From Amaranthus tricolor (Eukaryota > Streptophyta > Magnoliopsida > Caryophyllales > Amaranthaceae): a DNA stretch of 64,000 nucleotides. Location of the stretch: contig NC_080059.1 in NCBI RefSeq assembly GCF_026212465.1, forward strand, positions 25,001,292-25,065,291, in the 5' to 3' direction. The notes under the pieces are model-generated. The model saw nothing but the letters and a program-made list of their open reading frames with translations, had not been told where the DNA came from and made no database searches. Shown piece by piece: positions 51,238-60,423 of this stretch; positions within the stretch are counted from its first letter, which is position 1, and every line of letters begins with the position of its first letter. The position numbers were made by a program, and so were the translations under genes.

Positions 51238-52094
51238 AGGGTGTCGGTTACAAGGAATTAATTCCAAACAGTTTTGGAATACGAAGGGGCATGTTTTAAG
51301 GAGATTTAAAGCTGGTTTTTAATCTCATTTAAAGCTGCAGTTTTGGAATTCAAAGGGGCATGTTTTTAGGAGTATTTATGGCTGAATATTAACCTTTTTT
51401 AGTGGGGGTTACTAGGCATTATTGTAGGAGTAAAATGCAATAATAAAGAAGCTTAAATGGAGGAGTAAATGGGAGTTACCAGGCAAATGAATGGGCTGTT
51501 TTGGATGTTACTTTGCACACTTGAAGGAGCTATGTGAAGAGTTTAATTGCTGGCCATTTCTTCCCTAGTTTTAATCTTTGTTTAATTAGTCTTAAGTGTG
51601 TGTAATGGAGATTAATGTGGACATTGATTAGCCACTTAATTCTCTTTTATTTTGTTGTCTTTTTATTTTCTTTTGTGAATTTATTTAGGCAAGTGAAAGG
51701 TTGTAATTATTTAATGTAAGAATGCTATATATAGCATACTTTGATGAATGAAAAACACATCCAGAAATTTGCCAAAAAACTTGTGTTTTGTTTATTGAAC
51801 TTGACTTGTGTTTAGTCAATTTTAATTGTCCAAATTTGAGTGTTCCAAATTTGAAGAGTTAGAGTTTTAGTGAGAGTTCCTAAAATTAAAGCTTGTAGTT
51901 AACGATTTGGTGAGAGTTCCCTAATCTAAGCTACACCCAAACAAGTGAGTGAGTGTTCCTCCTTGTTATATCCTCAAGTTTAGGGTGAGAGTTCCCCTAA
52001 CTAATCTGATCATACTAAAAAAATATACCAAAAAACGTGTGACCCCTTTAACTTATCATTTTGTAACAAGGTTTCTCGTCTTGTTTACACATCA
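51075..52094 (+). repeat. Array LTR 17
   Basis: 1020-bp standard length, with three private transitions: C to T at 51531, C to T at 51886 and G to A at 51901. This is more divergence than in interior LTRs, as often seen towards the edge of an array. Confidence 0.88.
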
Positions 52095-52158
52095 TTTGGC
52101 GCGTCAGGTAGGGGGAGTTTTTCCATACACTTCCAAAGGGGTCGAATACCTACATATC

Positions 52159-52884
52159 ATGGGAGAGAATCAAGATTTGAGGGTAGCTTTGGAAGCTCTC
52201 AATCGATCCATTGCTAGTCAAGAAAGGTTGGCCGAGACTAATGCCAATCTACAAGGGAATCTTGCTGCCTTAATGGCAAGACTCTTGAACGAGCAAGATA
52301 GGAGAGATCAAGATGAAGAACCTCCACCTAGGAGGGAGGATAGGAGTCTCAAAGTAGACGTCCCTTCCTTTGATGGGTCACTTGATCCAGAGAAGTACTT
52401 GGAATGGGAGAAATCCTTGGAAAGGTACTTTGAGTACAAGGATATTCAAGAAGAAGTGCAGAAATATAAGATAGCCAAGGTGAAACTGAAGGGCTATGGT
52501 GACAGTTGGTTGCAAGGGGAACAAAGGGCACGTACCCTTAGGGGTAAAGCTCCCATATCAACTTGGAACAAGATGAAGAAACGGATGAGAGACCGTTTCA
52601 TTCCTCACAATTACAAGCAAAGCCAATATGTGAAGTGGAGTACTTTGCAACAAAATGGAGATTCCGTGGAAGACTACATCAAAGAGTTTGATAGGCTTGC
52701 CATTGTGTGTGAAGACCAAGATGGTCAAGGTACAAGTGTCCAAGATGTCCAAGTCCAATCCAATGCAAGAGAATTAATTTTGTCCAAGTCTTATTTTGAT
52801 CATAGCATGCACGGTCCAAATAAGTCATCAAATGGTTGTACTTTGCTAAGTATGACTAAGTACTTTGTTGAAAGTATAAATTAA
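52159..52884 (+). CDS. gag: Truncated Gag-LTR fusion ORF (copy 17)
   Basis: A 241-aa frame, identical in protein sequence to copy 1. It ends within LTR 18. Confidence 0.72.
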   Translation: MGENQDLRVALEALNRSIASQERLAETNANLQGNLAALMARLLNEQDRRDQDEEPPPRREDRSLKVDVPSFDGSLDPEKYLEWEKSLERYFEYKDIQEEVQKYKIAKVKLKGYGDSWLQGEQRARTLRGKAPISTWNKMKKRMRDRFIPHNYKQSQYVKWSTLQQNGDSVEDYIKEFDRLAIVCEDQDGQGTSVQDVQVQSNARELILSKSYFDHSMHGPNKSSNGCTLLSMTKYFVESIN

Positions 52885-53741
52885 AGGGTGTCGGTTACAA
52901 GGAATTAATTCCAAACAGTTTTGGAATACGAAGGGGCATGTTTTAAGGAGATTTAAAGCTGGTTTTTAATCTCATTTAAAGCTGCAGTTTTGGAATTCAA
53001 AGGGGCATGTTTTTAGGAGTATTTATGGCTGAATATTAACCTTTTTTAGTGGGGGTTACTAGGCATTATTGTAGGAGTAAAATGCAATAATAAAGAAGCT
53101 TAAATGGAGGAGTAAATGGGAGTTACCAGGCAAATGAATGGGCTGTTTTGGATGTTACTTTGCACACTTGAAGGAGCCATGTGAAGAGTTTAATTGCTGG
53201 CCATTTCTTCCCTAGTTTTAATCTTTGTTTAATTAGTCTTAAGTGTGTGTAATGGAGATTAATGTGGACATTGATTAGCCACTTAATTCTCTTTTATTTT
53301 GTTGTCTTTTTATTTTCTTTTGTGAATTTATTTAGGCAAGTGAAAGGTTGTAATTATTTAATGTAAGAATGCTATATATAGCATACTTTGATGAATGAAA
53401 AACACATCCAGAAATTTGCCAAAAAACTTGTGTTTTGTTTATTGAACTTGACTTGTGTTTAGTCAATTTTAATTGTCCAAATTTGAGTGTTCCAAATTTG
53501 AAGAGTTAGAGTTTTAGTGAGAGTTCCTAAAACTAAAGCTTGTAGTTGACGATTTGGTGAGAGTTCCCTAATCTAAGCTACACCCAAACAAGTGAGTGAG
53601 TGTTCCTCCTTGTTATATCCTCAAGTTTAGGGTGAGAGTTCCCCTAACTAATCTGATCATACTAAAAAAATATACCAAAAAACGTGTGACCCCTTTAACT
53701 TATCATTTTGTAACAAGGTTTCTCGTCTTGTTTACACATCA
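52722..53741 (+). repeat. Array LTR 18
   Basis: Standard 1020-bp form. Confidence 0.88.
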
Positions 53742-53805
53742 TTTGGCGCGTCAGGTAGGGGGAGTTTTTCCATACACTTCCAAAGGGGTCGAATACCTAC
53801 ATATC

Positions 53806-54531
53806 ATGGGAGAGAATCAAGATTTGAGGGTAGCTTTGGAAGCTCTCAATCGATCCATTGCTAGTCAAGAAAGGTTCGCCGAGACTAATGCCAATCTACA
53901 AGGGAATCTTGCTGCCTTAATGGCAAGACTCTTGAACGAGCAAGATAGGAGAGATCAAGATGAAGAACCTCCACCTAGGAGGGAGGATAGGAGTCTCAAA
54001 GTAGACGTCCCTTCCTTTGATGGGTCACTTGATCCAGAGAAGTACTTGGAATGGGAGAAATCCTTGGAAAGGTACTTTGAGTACAAGGATATTCAAGAAG
54101 AAGTGCAGAAATATAAGATAGCCAAGGTGAAACTGAAGGGCTATGGTGACAGTTGGTTGCAAGGGGAACAAAGGGCACGTACCCTTAGGGGTAAAGCTCC
54201 CATATCAACTTGGAACAAGATGAAGAAACGGATGAGAGACCGTTTCATTCATCACAATTACAAGCAAAGCCAATATGTGAAGTGGAGTACTTTGCAACAA
54301 AATGGAGATTCCGTGGAAGACTACATCAAAGAGTTTGATAGGCTTGCCATTGTGTGTGATGACCAAGATGGTCAAGGTACAAGTGTCCAAGATGTCCAAG
54401 TCCAATCCAATGCAAGAGAATTAATTTTGTCCAAGTCTTATTTTGATCATAGCATGCACGGTCCAAATAAGTCATCAAATGGTTGTACTTTGCTAAGTAT
54501 GACTAAGTACTTTGTTGAAAGTATAAATTAA
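53806..54531 (+). CDS. gag: Truncated Gag-LTR fusion ORF (copy 18, divergent)
   Basis: A 241-aa frame, and the only copy whose protein differs from the rest. It has L24F (near 53877), P149H (near 54251) and E185D (at 54360). It is the last gag copy at the right edge of the array, next to the inserted element. Its tail lies in the first 163 bases of LTR 19. Confidence 0.72.
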   Translation: MGENQDLRVALEALNRSIASQERFAETNANLQGNLAALMARLLNEQDRRDQDEEPPPRREDRSLKVDVPSFDGSLDPEKYLEWEKSLERYFEYKDIQEEVQKYKIAKVKLKGYGDSWLQGEQRARTLRGKAPISTWNKMKKRMRDRFIHHNYKQSQYVKWSTLQQNGDSVEDYIKEFDRLAIVCDDQDGQGTSVQDVQVQSNARELILSKSYFDHSMHGPNKSSNGCTLLSMTKYFVESIN

Positions 54532-54672
54532 AGGGTGTCGGTTACAAGGAATTAATTCCAAACAGTTTTGGAATACGAAGGGGCATGTTTTAAGGAGATT
54601 TAAAGCTGGTTTTTAATCTCATTTAAAGCTGCAGTTTTGGAATTCAAAGGGGCATGTTTTTAGGAGTATTTA
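54369..54672 (+). repeat. Array LTR 19, 5' part (interrupted)
   Basis: The first 304 bp of the final LTR, up to and including the target-site copy ATTTA. It is interrupted by the minus-strand Ty3/Gypsy element and continues at 60419. Confidence 0.92.
54668..54672. other. Target-site duplication, left copy (ATTTA)
   Basis: ATTTA immediately precedes the left LTR (TGATGTAAATG). The uninterrupted LTRs read GAGTATTTATGGCTG here, so the 5 bp belong to the host sequence. Confidence 0.93.
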
Positions 54673-55360
54673 TGATGTAAATGCTAACTCAAGACTTCCT
54701 AAATGATTAAGGAAGGAGAAGGACAAAAGAAAAGAAAGAAGAAGTAATTTGGGCAGAATGTATATTTGAATGAAAATAGGACAACCAAAGCACAAGAACA
54801 AACTCAATGCAATAGTATTTAGGCTAGAGACAAGACAAACTCAATCTCCCCTAGTTTAATACTCAAGAACACACTCAAAGTATTAAAGAACTCTTGTTAA
54901 CCTTGGACAAACACAAAGATAGGCAAGAAGAAAACACAAAGGTTGATTCATAAAACAAGTCTGAACTTTCATTCATGAATAGCTCTCTTTAAATAGAGTT
55001 ACAACAGCAAAAGGAAGCTAAAAAGCAAGAGAAATTAAGGTGGGACGTCCAAGCATGGGGAACAAGCATTGGAACTCACAAAACAACATTAAATAGCCTC
55101 CAAAGCATGCATTAGGCTGATTTAAGTTGTTCCCTAAGCATGCAGTAGCTAATTAATCAGATTTAAGTGGTAAAAAGACTTTAAAAAACATAACTAAACT
55201 TGGACCTATCAAAGTGACGTCCAACCAATATATATGTAGCTTCACTTAATCTTCAACCCAAGTTAGACATGTAACAAATTCAGATTTAAAAGGATTAAAA
55301 CCAAGTACTTCAAGAACTAAAGCAATCGGCTCATGAGATAACGTATTTGATCTTGGATCA
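54673..55360 (-). repeat. 3' LTR of the Ty3/Gypsy element
   Basis: 688 bp. Read on the + strand it runs TGATGTAAATG...CTTGGATCA. It encodes the last 38 codons and the stop of the polyprotein (stop at 55246-55248). A TATTTAAA TATA-like box (minus strand) lies at 54988-54995. Confidence 0.95.
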
Positions 55361-58300
55361 TTCTCTCCTTCTTTTGAAGAGTTTGTCCTCAAACTTGAAT
55401 CATCCAAGTACGGTGACAAATCGCCCACATTAAAAGTAGCACTAACACCCATCAACTCATCAGGAAGTTCAATCTTGTATGCATTATCATTTACCCTCTC
55501 AAGTACTTTAAACGGACCATCAGAACGAGGCATGAGCTTGTTTTTGCGAAGCTTTGGAAATCTCTCTTTTCTCAAATGAAGCCAAACCAAATCCCCAGGG
55601 TTAAATATGGGTTGTTTCCTTTTTTTGTTTGCTCTCTCTTGGTATTTTTTATTCATCTCCTCAATTCTTTTCTTTATTTGCTCACAGGTTTTTTGAAAGG
55701 TTTCCACCCTCTTTTTTGCATCTTTTTCTACCATATTAGTTTTCAGCAAGGGAATCAAATCAACAGGCACAAATGGATTCACTCCATACACTACTTCAAA
55801 AGGAGAACGAGAAGTAGTTAAAGAATGAGCCCTATTGTAAGCAAACTCCGCATGGGCTAGTTTTATGTCCCAATCTTTCTGCGTTTTGCTCACAAGACCA
55901 CGTAACAAAGCACCCAAAGTTCTATTTGTCACCTCTGTTTGCCCATCAGTTTGGGGATGATGAGAGGTGCTAAATAGTAACTTGGTACCAACCAACTTCC
56001 ATAGGGTCCTCCAAAAGTGACTTAAAAACTTGGAGTCCCTATCCGAAACTATACTTCGAGGAATGCCATGTAGTTTGACAATTTCCTTGAAGTACAATTC
56101 AGCCACTTTTACTGCATCATCTGTTTTATTACAAGCTACAAAATGAGCCATTTTGGAAAATCTATCTACCACCACCATAATGCTATCTCTACCCCTTTGA
56201 GTCCGCGGTAGCCCAACAATGAAATCCATGCTAACACTTTCCCAAGGAGAATCTGGAACAGGTAATGGAGTATAAAGCCCCTTTGTGAAATGCCCTTTTG
56301 ACTTTTGACATGTAGCACATCTCTCCACAACTAAAGTAACATCCCTGATCATCCTTGGCCAATAGAAATGCTCACCAAGAATATCAAGAGTCTTTTGAAT
56401 GCCAAAATGACCAGCCAATCCACCACTATGAACTTCTCTTACCAACAATTCACGAATGCCACCTTTAGGAACACACAACTTGTTACCTTTAAAAAGATAA
56501 CCATCTTGATCAACGTAATCTTTCGATGGCTTTGGAAATTCATTAGCAAAATCAGGATCATCTTTGTAATACTCCTTGAGTTGTTCAAAACCCAAAACCT
56601 TAGCATCCACCATAGAAAGCAAGTATGCTCTTCGAGATAAAGCATCAGCTACAATATTACTTTTTCCATCTTTATATTTGGAGCTAAAGGTAAATGATTG
56701 AAGAAATTCTACCCACTTTGCATGTCTTTTATTAAGTTTTTGTTGCCCATTTATGAATTTTAAAGCTTCATGATCAGAATGAAGAACAAAGGGTTTTGGT
56801 CTAAGGTAATGAGACCAATGATCAAGAGCTCTAACGATGGCATAAAATTCACGATCATAAGTAGAGTAATTCAATTTAGCCTCACTTAACTTCTCACTAA
56901 AGAAACTTACTGGCTTCTTTTCTTGAATAAGGACAGCCCCTATTCCAACCCCACTTGCATCACACTCTACTTCAAACACGTTGTTAAAATCAGGGAGAAC
57001 AAGTATAGGTGCATTGCAAAGCATGTATTTGACTTTATCAAAAGCCCTTTGAGCATTTTCAGTCCATTCAAATTCACCCTTTTTTGTTAACTCGGTAATG
57101 GGAGCCATAATAGAAGAGAAATTTCTAATGAACCGCCTATAGAAAGAAGCAAGCCCATGAAAACTCCTTACCTCATGCACATTGGTTGGAGCCAACCAAG
57201 ACTTAACTGCCTTAACCTTTTCTGGATCTACTTGCACTCCTTCTCTAGTCACAATGTATCCCAAAAATGACACACTAGGGGTCATAAAAAAACACTTCTC
57301 AAGCTTTCCATACAACTTTACTTCCCTCAATTTTTCAAACAACCTCTTCAAATGCACCATATGGTCTTCATTGTTTTTACTATACACTAGAATATCATCC
57401 AAGTAAACAACAACAAAATTATTAAGAAAAGGACGGAGAACCTCATTCATTAACCTCATGAAAGAACTTGGAGCATTGCAAAGCCCAAATGGCATCACTA
57501 ACCACTCATATAACCCTTGTTTTGTTTTAAAAGCAGTTTTCCATTCATCCCCTTCCCTTATTCTCATTTGATGATAACCACTCCTTAAATCTATTTTTGA
57601 AAAGACTAAGGCTCCACTTAATTCATCAAGCATATCTTGCAACCTAGGCATAGGAAAACGGTATTTGATGGTTATGTTATTTATGGATCTACTATCTACA
57701 CACATTCTCCAAGTGCCATCTTTCTTAGGCACTAAAAGGGCAGGGACAGCACAAGGACTAAGACTTTCTCTCACGTAGCCCCTTTCAATCAACTCACTCA
57801 CTTGCCTCTCAAGCTCTTTACTTTCCTCGGGGTTACATCTATAAGCAGCTTTATTTGGCAAAGGTGCTCCAGGAATCAAGTCAATGGCGTGCTCAATGCC
57901 TCTTATTGGTGGGAGGCCCTTGGGCAAGTCATTTGGAAATACATCTTTGTACTCTTCTAATAACTCATTTAAGGAAGATGAGTTATCACAAGAAGTACTA
58001 ATCTGATCTTTGGTCCTTAGAACCAAAGCATAACCACCACCATATTCATCCACTATTTTTTCAAACTCATTACATGTTACAAGATAGTTGCTTTTGTCTT
58101 TTTCTTTCTTAGCAACTTTAGGGGGTAAGGGAATTAATTTGACTTTTCTACCATCTTTTTTTGTTACAATATACTCATTACTTTTTCCTCTATGCTCCGA
58201 ATTGTGATCAAATTGCCATGGTCTTCCAAGCAGCAGGTGACAAGCATCCATGGGAATTACATCGCACCATCTTTCATCTTCAAAGCCTCCAATAGAATAA

Positions 58301-59640
58301 GAAACCAAAGCTTGCTTCCTCACCCTTATTCCAGTGCTATCATTCAACCAATTCAACTTGTAAGGTTCTTCATGATCTCTAGTAGCTAACTTCATCTTAC
58401 TCACAACTTCAGATGATACTACATCAGTTTGTGCACCACTATCAACTATAACATTGCAAGTCTTCTCTCCAATTTTGCATCTAGTATGAAACAAATTGTG
58501 GCGTTGCTTCAAATCAGCTTGTGGCTCACTAAATAGCACTTTTCGAACCACCATCATATTGTACTCATCTTCTGGTTGTATTTCCTCCTCATAATCATCC
58601 TCCAAATCTTCCACTTCATTTGCCACAAAATTATACATTTTTTCCTCTTCATCCATAATAGCACACTGAGTAGATGTTAAAACAGCCTTGCTAGGACATT
58701 CACTAGCAATATGTCCTCTTCCATGACATTTAAAACATTTCCTCCTTGTTGCAAGTTCACTAGGCGACACAACAGCCTTTTCTTTTGATTTTTCGCTTAT
58801 AAAACTAGATGGGAAAGCCTTACTTTGAAAAGTACTCCCTTTTGAGTTGGAAGGAGTAAACTTCGAAGTACCTTTGTAAGGAAACTTAGGCTTTTCCTTC
58901 TCTTTCTCTTCCTTGGATTGTGCTTCATATTTCAAAGCCAATTTGCAAACATCACTAAAAGAAGCATAATGAGTAACTTCCACTTTTCTACAAATATTTT
59001 TGGACAGCCCTTTAATGAAACGAGCAATTTTAAAGGCTTCCTTCTCTTGCAAATCACAAATCAAACATAGTTTTTCAAACTCTCTAATGTATTCTTCCAC
59101 ACTCATCTCATTTTCTTGTGAAAGATGTGTAAGTTTCAAGTATTGCTCCTGCTCATACTCCTTACTCACCCATTTATCCCTCATCTTTTTTTTAAATTTT
59201 TCCCAAGAGTCCATTTTATTTTTTCCTTCTCTTCTTCTATTTGCTTTAACATTTTCGTACCATAAGGCAGCAAGTTTAGTGAGTTTAAGAACAGCAAGCT
59301 TAAACTTCTTTTTATCATCATACTCCTTATATTCAAACACGGTTTCAATTTGCCTTAGCCAATCAAGAAATGATTCGCTATCATGACCTCCATCAAATTC
59401 TGGAAGATCAATTCTAAGCCCCCTATCTTCATCAAAAGATTTATAATTATTTCCACTACTAGAATCCTCATTTTCAATCTCACCAATTTTTCTTGTAGCT
59501 TTTAAAAGTATATCAGCCATAGCATCCATTCTTGTATCTTGCTTTTGTTTTTCAATCTCACGCTCTTCATTTTTTTTCTCCATTCTTTCTAACCTCAAAT
59601 TGATTGATCTCAATAGCTCAGCGAGGTTTTCTTCAGCCAT
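55246..59640 (-). CDS. gag-pol: Gag-Pol polyprotein (Gag, protease, RT, RNase H, integrase)
   Basis: One uninterrupted frame of 1464 aa. The start is the ATG at 59640 (MAEENLAELL); 20 further upstream codons are open only from a GTG through the A-tract. Domains by residue from this Met: N-terminal coiled-coil-prone segment 5-55; Gag capsid about 75-225 (LPEFDGGHDSESFLDWL, VEEYIREFEKL); CCHC zinc knuckle 302-315 (CFKCHGRGHIASEC); aspartic protease with DSGA at 400-403; reverse transcriptase about 635-805 with VPKKDGTWRMCVD, SKIDLRSGYHQ and YLDD at 746-749; RNase H with ECDASG near 892, E931 and D956; integrase zinc finger H1071, H1078, C1108, C1111; integrase core D1139, D1200, E1236 with 35 residues between the last two (DD35E); GPF at 1375-1377. 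No chromodomain is evident after VSATFNVGDLSPY. The last 38 residues lie in the 3' LTR. All catalytic residues are present, so the element may be active. Gag and Pol share one frame with no frameshift. Confidence 0.95.
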   Translation of the reverse strand: MAEENLAELLRSINLRLERMEKKNEEREIEKQKQDTRMDAMADILLKATRKIGEIENEDSSSGNNYKSFDEDRGLRIDLPEFDGGHDSESFLDWLRQIETVFEYKEYDDKKKFKLAVLKLTKLAALWYENVKANRRREGKNKMDSWEKFKKKMRDKWVSKEYEQEQYLKLTHLSQENEMSVEEYIREFEKLCLICDLQEKEAFKIARFIKGLSKNICRKVEVTHYASFSDVCKLALKYEAQSKEEKEKEKPKFPYKGTSKFTPSNSKGSTFQSKAFPSSFISEKSKEKAVVSPSELATRRKCFKCHGRGHIASECPSKAVLTSTQCAIMDEEEKMYNFVANEVEDLEDDYEEEIQPEDEYNMMVVRKVLFSEPQADLKQRHNLFHTRCKIGEKTCNVIVDSGAQTDVVSSEVVSKMKLATRDHEEPYKLNWLNDSTGIRVRKQALVSYSIGGFEDERWCDVIPMDACHLLLGRPWQFDHNSEHRGKSNEYIVTKKDGRKVKLIPLPPKVAKKEKDKSNYLVTCNEFEKIVDEYGGGYALVLRTKDQISTSCDNSSSLNELLEEYKDVFPNDLPKGLPPIRGIEHAIDLIPGAPLPNKAAYRCNPEESKELERQVSELIERGYVRESLSPCAVPALLVPKKDGTWRMCVDSRSINNITIKYRFPMPRLQDMLDELSGALVFSKIDLRSGYHQMRIREGDEWKTAFKTKQGLYEWLVMPFGLCNAPSSFMRLMNEVLRPFLNNFVVVYLDDILVYSKNNEDHMVHLKRLFEKLREVKLYGKLEKCFFMTPSVSFLGYIVTREGVQVDPEKVKAVKSWLAPTNVHEVRSFHGLASFYRRFIRNFSSIMAPITELTKKGEFEWTENAQRAFDKVKYMLCNAPILVLPDFNNVFEVECDASGVGIGAVLIQEKKPVSFFSEKLSEAKLNYSTYDREFYAIVRALDHWSHYLRPKPFVLHSDHEALKFINGQQKLNKRHAKWVEFLQSFTFSSKYKDGKSNIVADALSRRAYLLSMVDAKVLGFEQLKEYYKDDPDFANEFPKPSKDYVDQDGYLFKGNKLCVPKGGIRELLVREVHSGGLAGHFGIQKTLDILGEHFYWPRMIRDVTLVVERCATCQKSKGHFTKGLYTPLPVPDSPWESVSMDFIVGLPRTQRGRDSIMVVVDRFSKMAHFVACNKTDDAVKVAELYFKEIVKLHGIPRSIVSDRDSKFLSHFWRTLWKLVGTKLLFSTSHHPQTDGQTEVTNRTLGALLRGLVSKTQKDWDIKLAHAEFAYNRAHSLTTSRSPFEVVYGVNPFVPVDLIPLLKTNMVEKDAKKRVETFQKTCEQIKKRIEEMNKKYQERANKKRKQPIFNPGDLVWLHLRKERFPKLRKNKLMPRSDGPFKVLERVNDNAYKIELPDELMGVSATFNVGDLSPYLDDSSLRTNSSKEGENDPRSNTLSHEPIALVLEVLGFNPFKSEFVTCLTWVED
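55361..55375 (-). other. Polypurine tract
   Basis: AAAAGAAGGAGAGAA on the minus strand abuts the start of the 3' LTR (TGATCC). It is all purine and in the required position for priming plus-strand DNA. It is also translated, in the polyprotein frame, as part of SKEGEN. Confidence 0.88.
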
Positions 59641-59642
59641 AG

Positions 59643-59665
59643 TTTTTTTTTTTTTTTTTTTTTTT
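59643..59665 (-). other. A23 tract just upstream of the gag-pol start
   Basis: The + strand shows 23 consecutive T. On the element's strand this is a run of A ending 2 bases before the ATG at 59640. It makes up a quarter of the 90-bp leader. Read in frame it gives a run of lysines upstream of the ATG, reachable only from a GTG. It may be a slippage hot spot. Confidence 0.85.
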
Positions 59666-59710
59666 GTGTTTATTTTGAATGAATTAACACTTTGAAACAC
59701 TCTTTAAAAT

Positions 59711-59728
59711 ACCAAAGCTCTGATACCA
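59711..59728 (-). other. Primer-binding site, initiator-Met tRNA type
   Basis: On the minus strand, TGGTATCAGAGCTTTGGT starts 2 bp inside the 5' LTR. The first 12 bases are the widely used plant site complementary to the 3' end of initiator methionine tRNA, which primes minus-strand cDNA synthesis. Confidence 0.93.
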
Positions 59729-59730
59729 AA

Positions 59731-60418
59731 TGATGTAAATGCTAACTCAAGACTTCCTAAATGATTAAGGAAGGAGAAGGACAAAAGAAAAGAAAGAAGA
59801 AGTAATTTGGGCAGAATGTATATTTGAATGAAAATAGGACAACCAAAGCACAAGAACAAACTCAATGCAATAGTATTTAGGCTAGAGACAAGACAAACTC
59901 AATCTCCCCTAGTTTAATACTCAAGAACACACTCAAAGTATTAAAGAACTCTTGTTAACCTTGGACAAACACAAAGATAGGCAAGAAGAAAACACAAAGG
60001 TTGATTCATAAAACAAGTCTGAACTTTCATTCATGAATAGCTCTCTTTAAATAGAGTTACAACAGCAAAAGGAAGCTAAAAAGCAAGAGAAATTAAGGTG
60101 GGACGTCCAAGCATGGGGAACAAGCATTGGAACTCACAAAACAACATTAAATAGCCTCCAAAGCATGCATTAGGCTGATTTAAGTTGTTCCCTAAGCATG
60201 CAGTAGCTAATTAATCAGATTTAAGTGGTAAAAAGACTTTAAAAAACATAACTAAACTTGGACCTATCAAAGTGACGTCCAACCAATATATATGTAGCTT
60301 CACTTAATCTTCAACCCAAGTTAGACATGTAACAAATTCAGATTTAAAAGGATTAAAACCAAGTACTTCAAGAACTAAAGCAATCGGCTCATGAGATAAC
60401 GTATTTGATCTTGGATCA
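59731..60418 (-). repeat. 5' LTR of the Ty3/Gypsy element (promoter LTR)
   Basis: 688 bp, the same length and by eye the same sequence as the other LTR at an offset of 5058 bp. As the upstream LTR on the minus strand, it would drive transcription of the element. Confidence 0.95.
60046..60053 (-). promoter_or_regulatory. Putative TATA box in the 5' LTR
   Basis: TATTTAAA on the minus strand, about 315 bp before the end of the LTR that adjoins the primer-binding site. It is the best TATA-like motif I see in a suitable LTR position. Function is inferred. Confidence 0.5.
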
Positions 60419-60423
60419 ATTTA
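60419..60423. other. Target-site duplication, right copy (ATTTA)
   Basis: ATTTA immediately follows the right LTR (...CTTGGATCA) and is followed by the rest of the interrupted LTR (TGGCTG). A 5-bp duplication is the usual size for Ty3/Gypsy integrases. Confidence 0.93.

Larger units (their letters stand above)
54673..60418 (-). mobile_element. Complete Ty3/Gypsy LTR retrotransposon, chromovirus-like (possibly CRM)
   Basis: The 5746-bp element has 688-bp LTRs at both ends, each TG...CA on either strand, flanked by ATTTA duplications. Read on the minus strand the order is 5' LTR (59731-60418), primer-binding site (59711-59728), short leader, one gag-pol frame, polypurine tract (55361-55375), 3' LTR (54673-55360). 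All parts needed for autonomous movement are recognisable. I see no difference between the two LTRs, so the insertion is recent. The initiator-Met primer site, the integrase C-terminus with GPF and VSATFNVGDLSPY blocks, the lack of an obvious chromodomain and a reading frame running into the 3' LTR suggest the CRM clade of chromoviruses. That clade call is inference. Confidence 0.95.

Noticed and set aside
26041..54405. Recurring minus-strand frames of 60 and 66 aa opposite each gag copy, for example 26041-26223 and 26250-26450.
   Set aside because: They are antisense shadows of the gag frame with no recognisable domain, and they recur only because the unit recurs.
55576..59386. Plus-strand frames of 65-128 aa, and a 68-aa minus-strand frame at 56439-56645, within the intact element.
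   Set aside because: All overlap the long gag-pol frame in other frames and lack recognisable domains.
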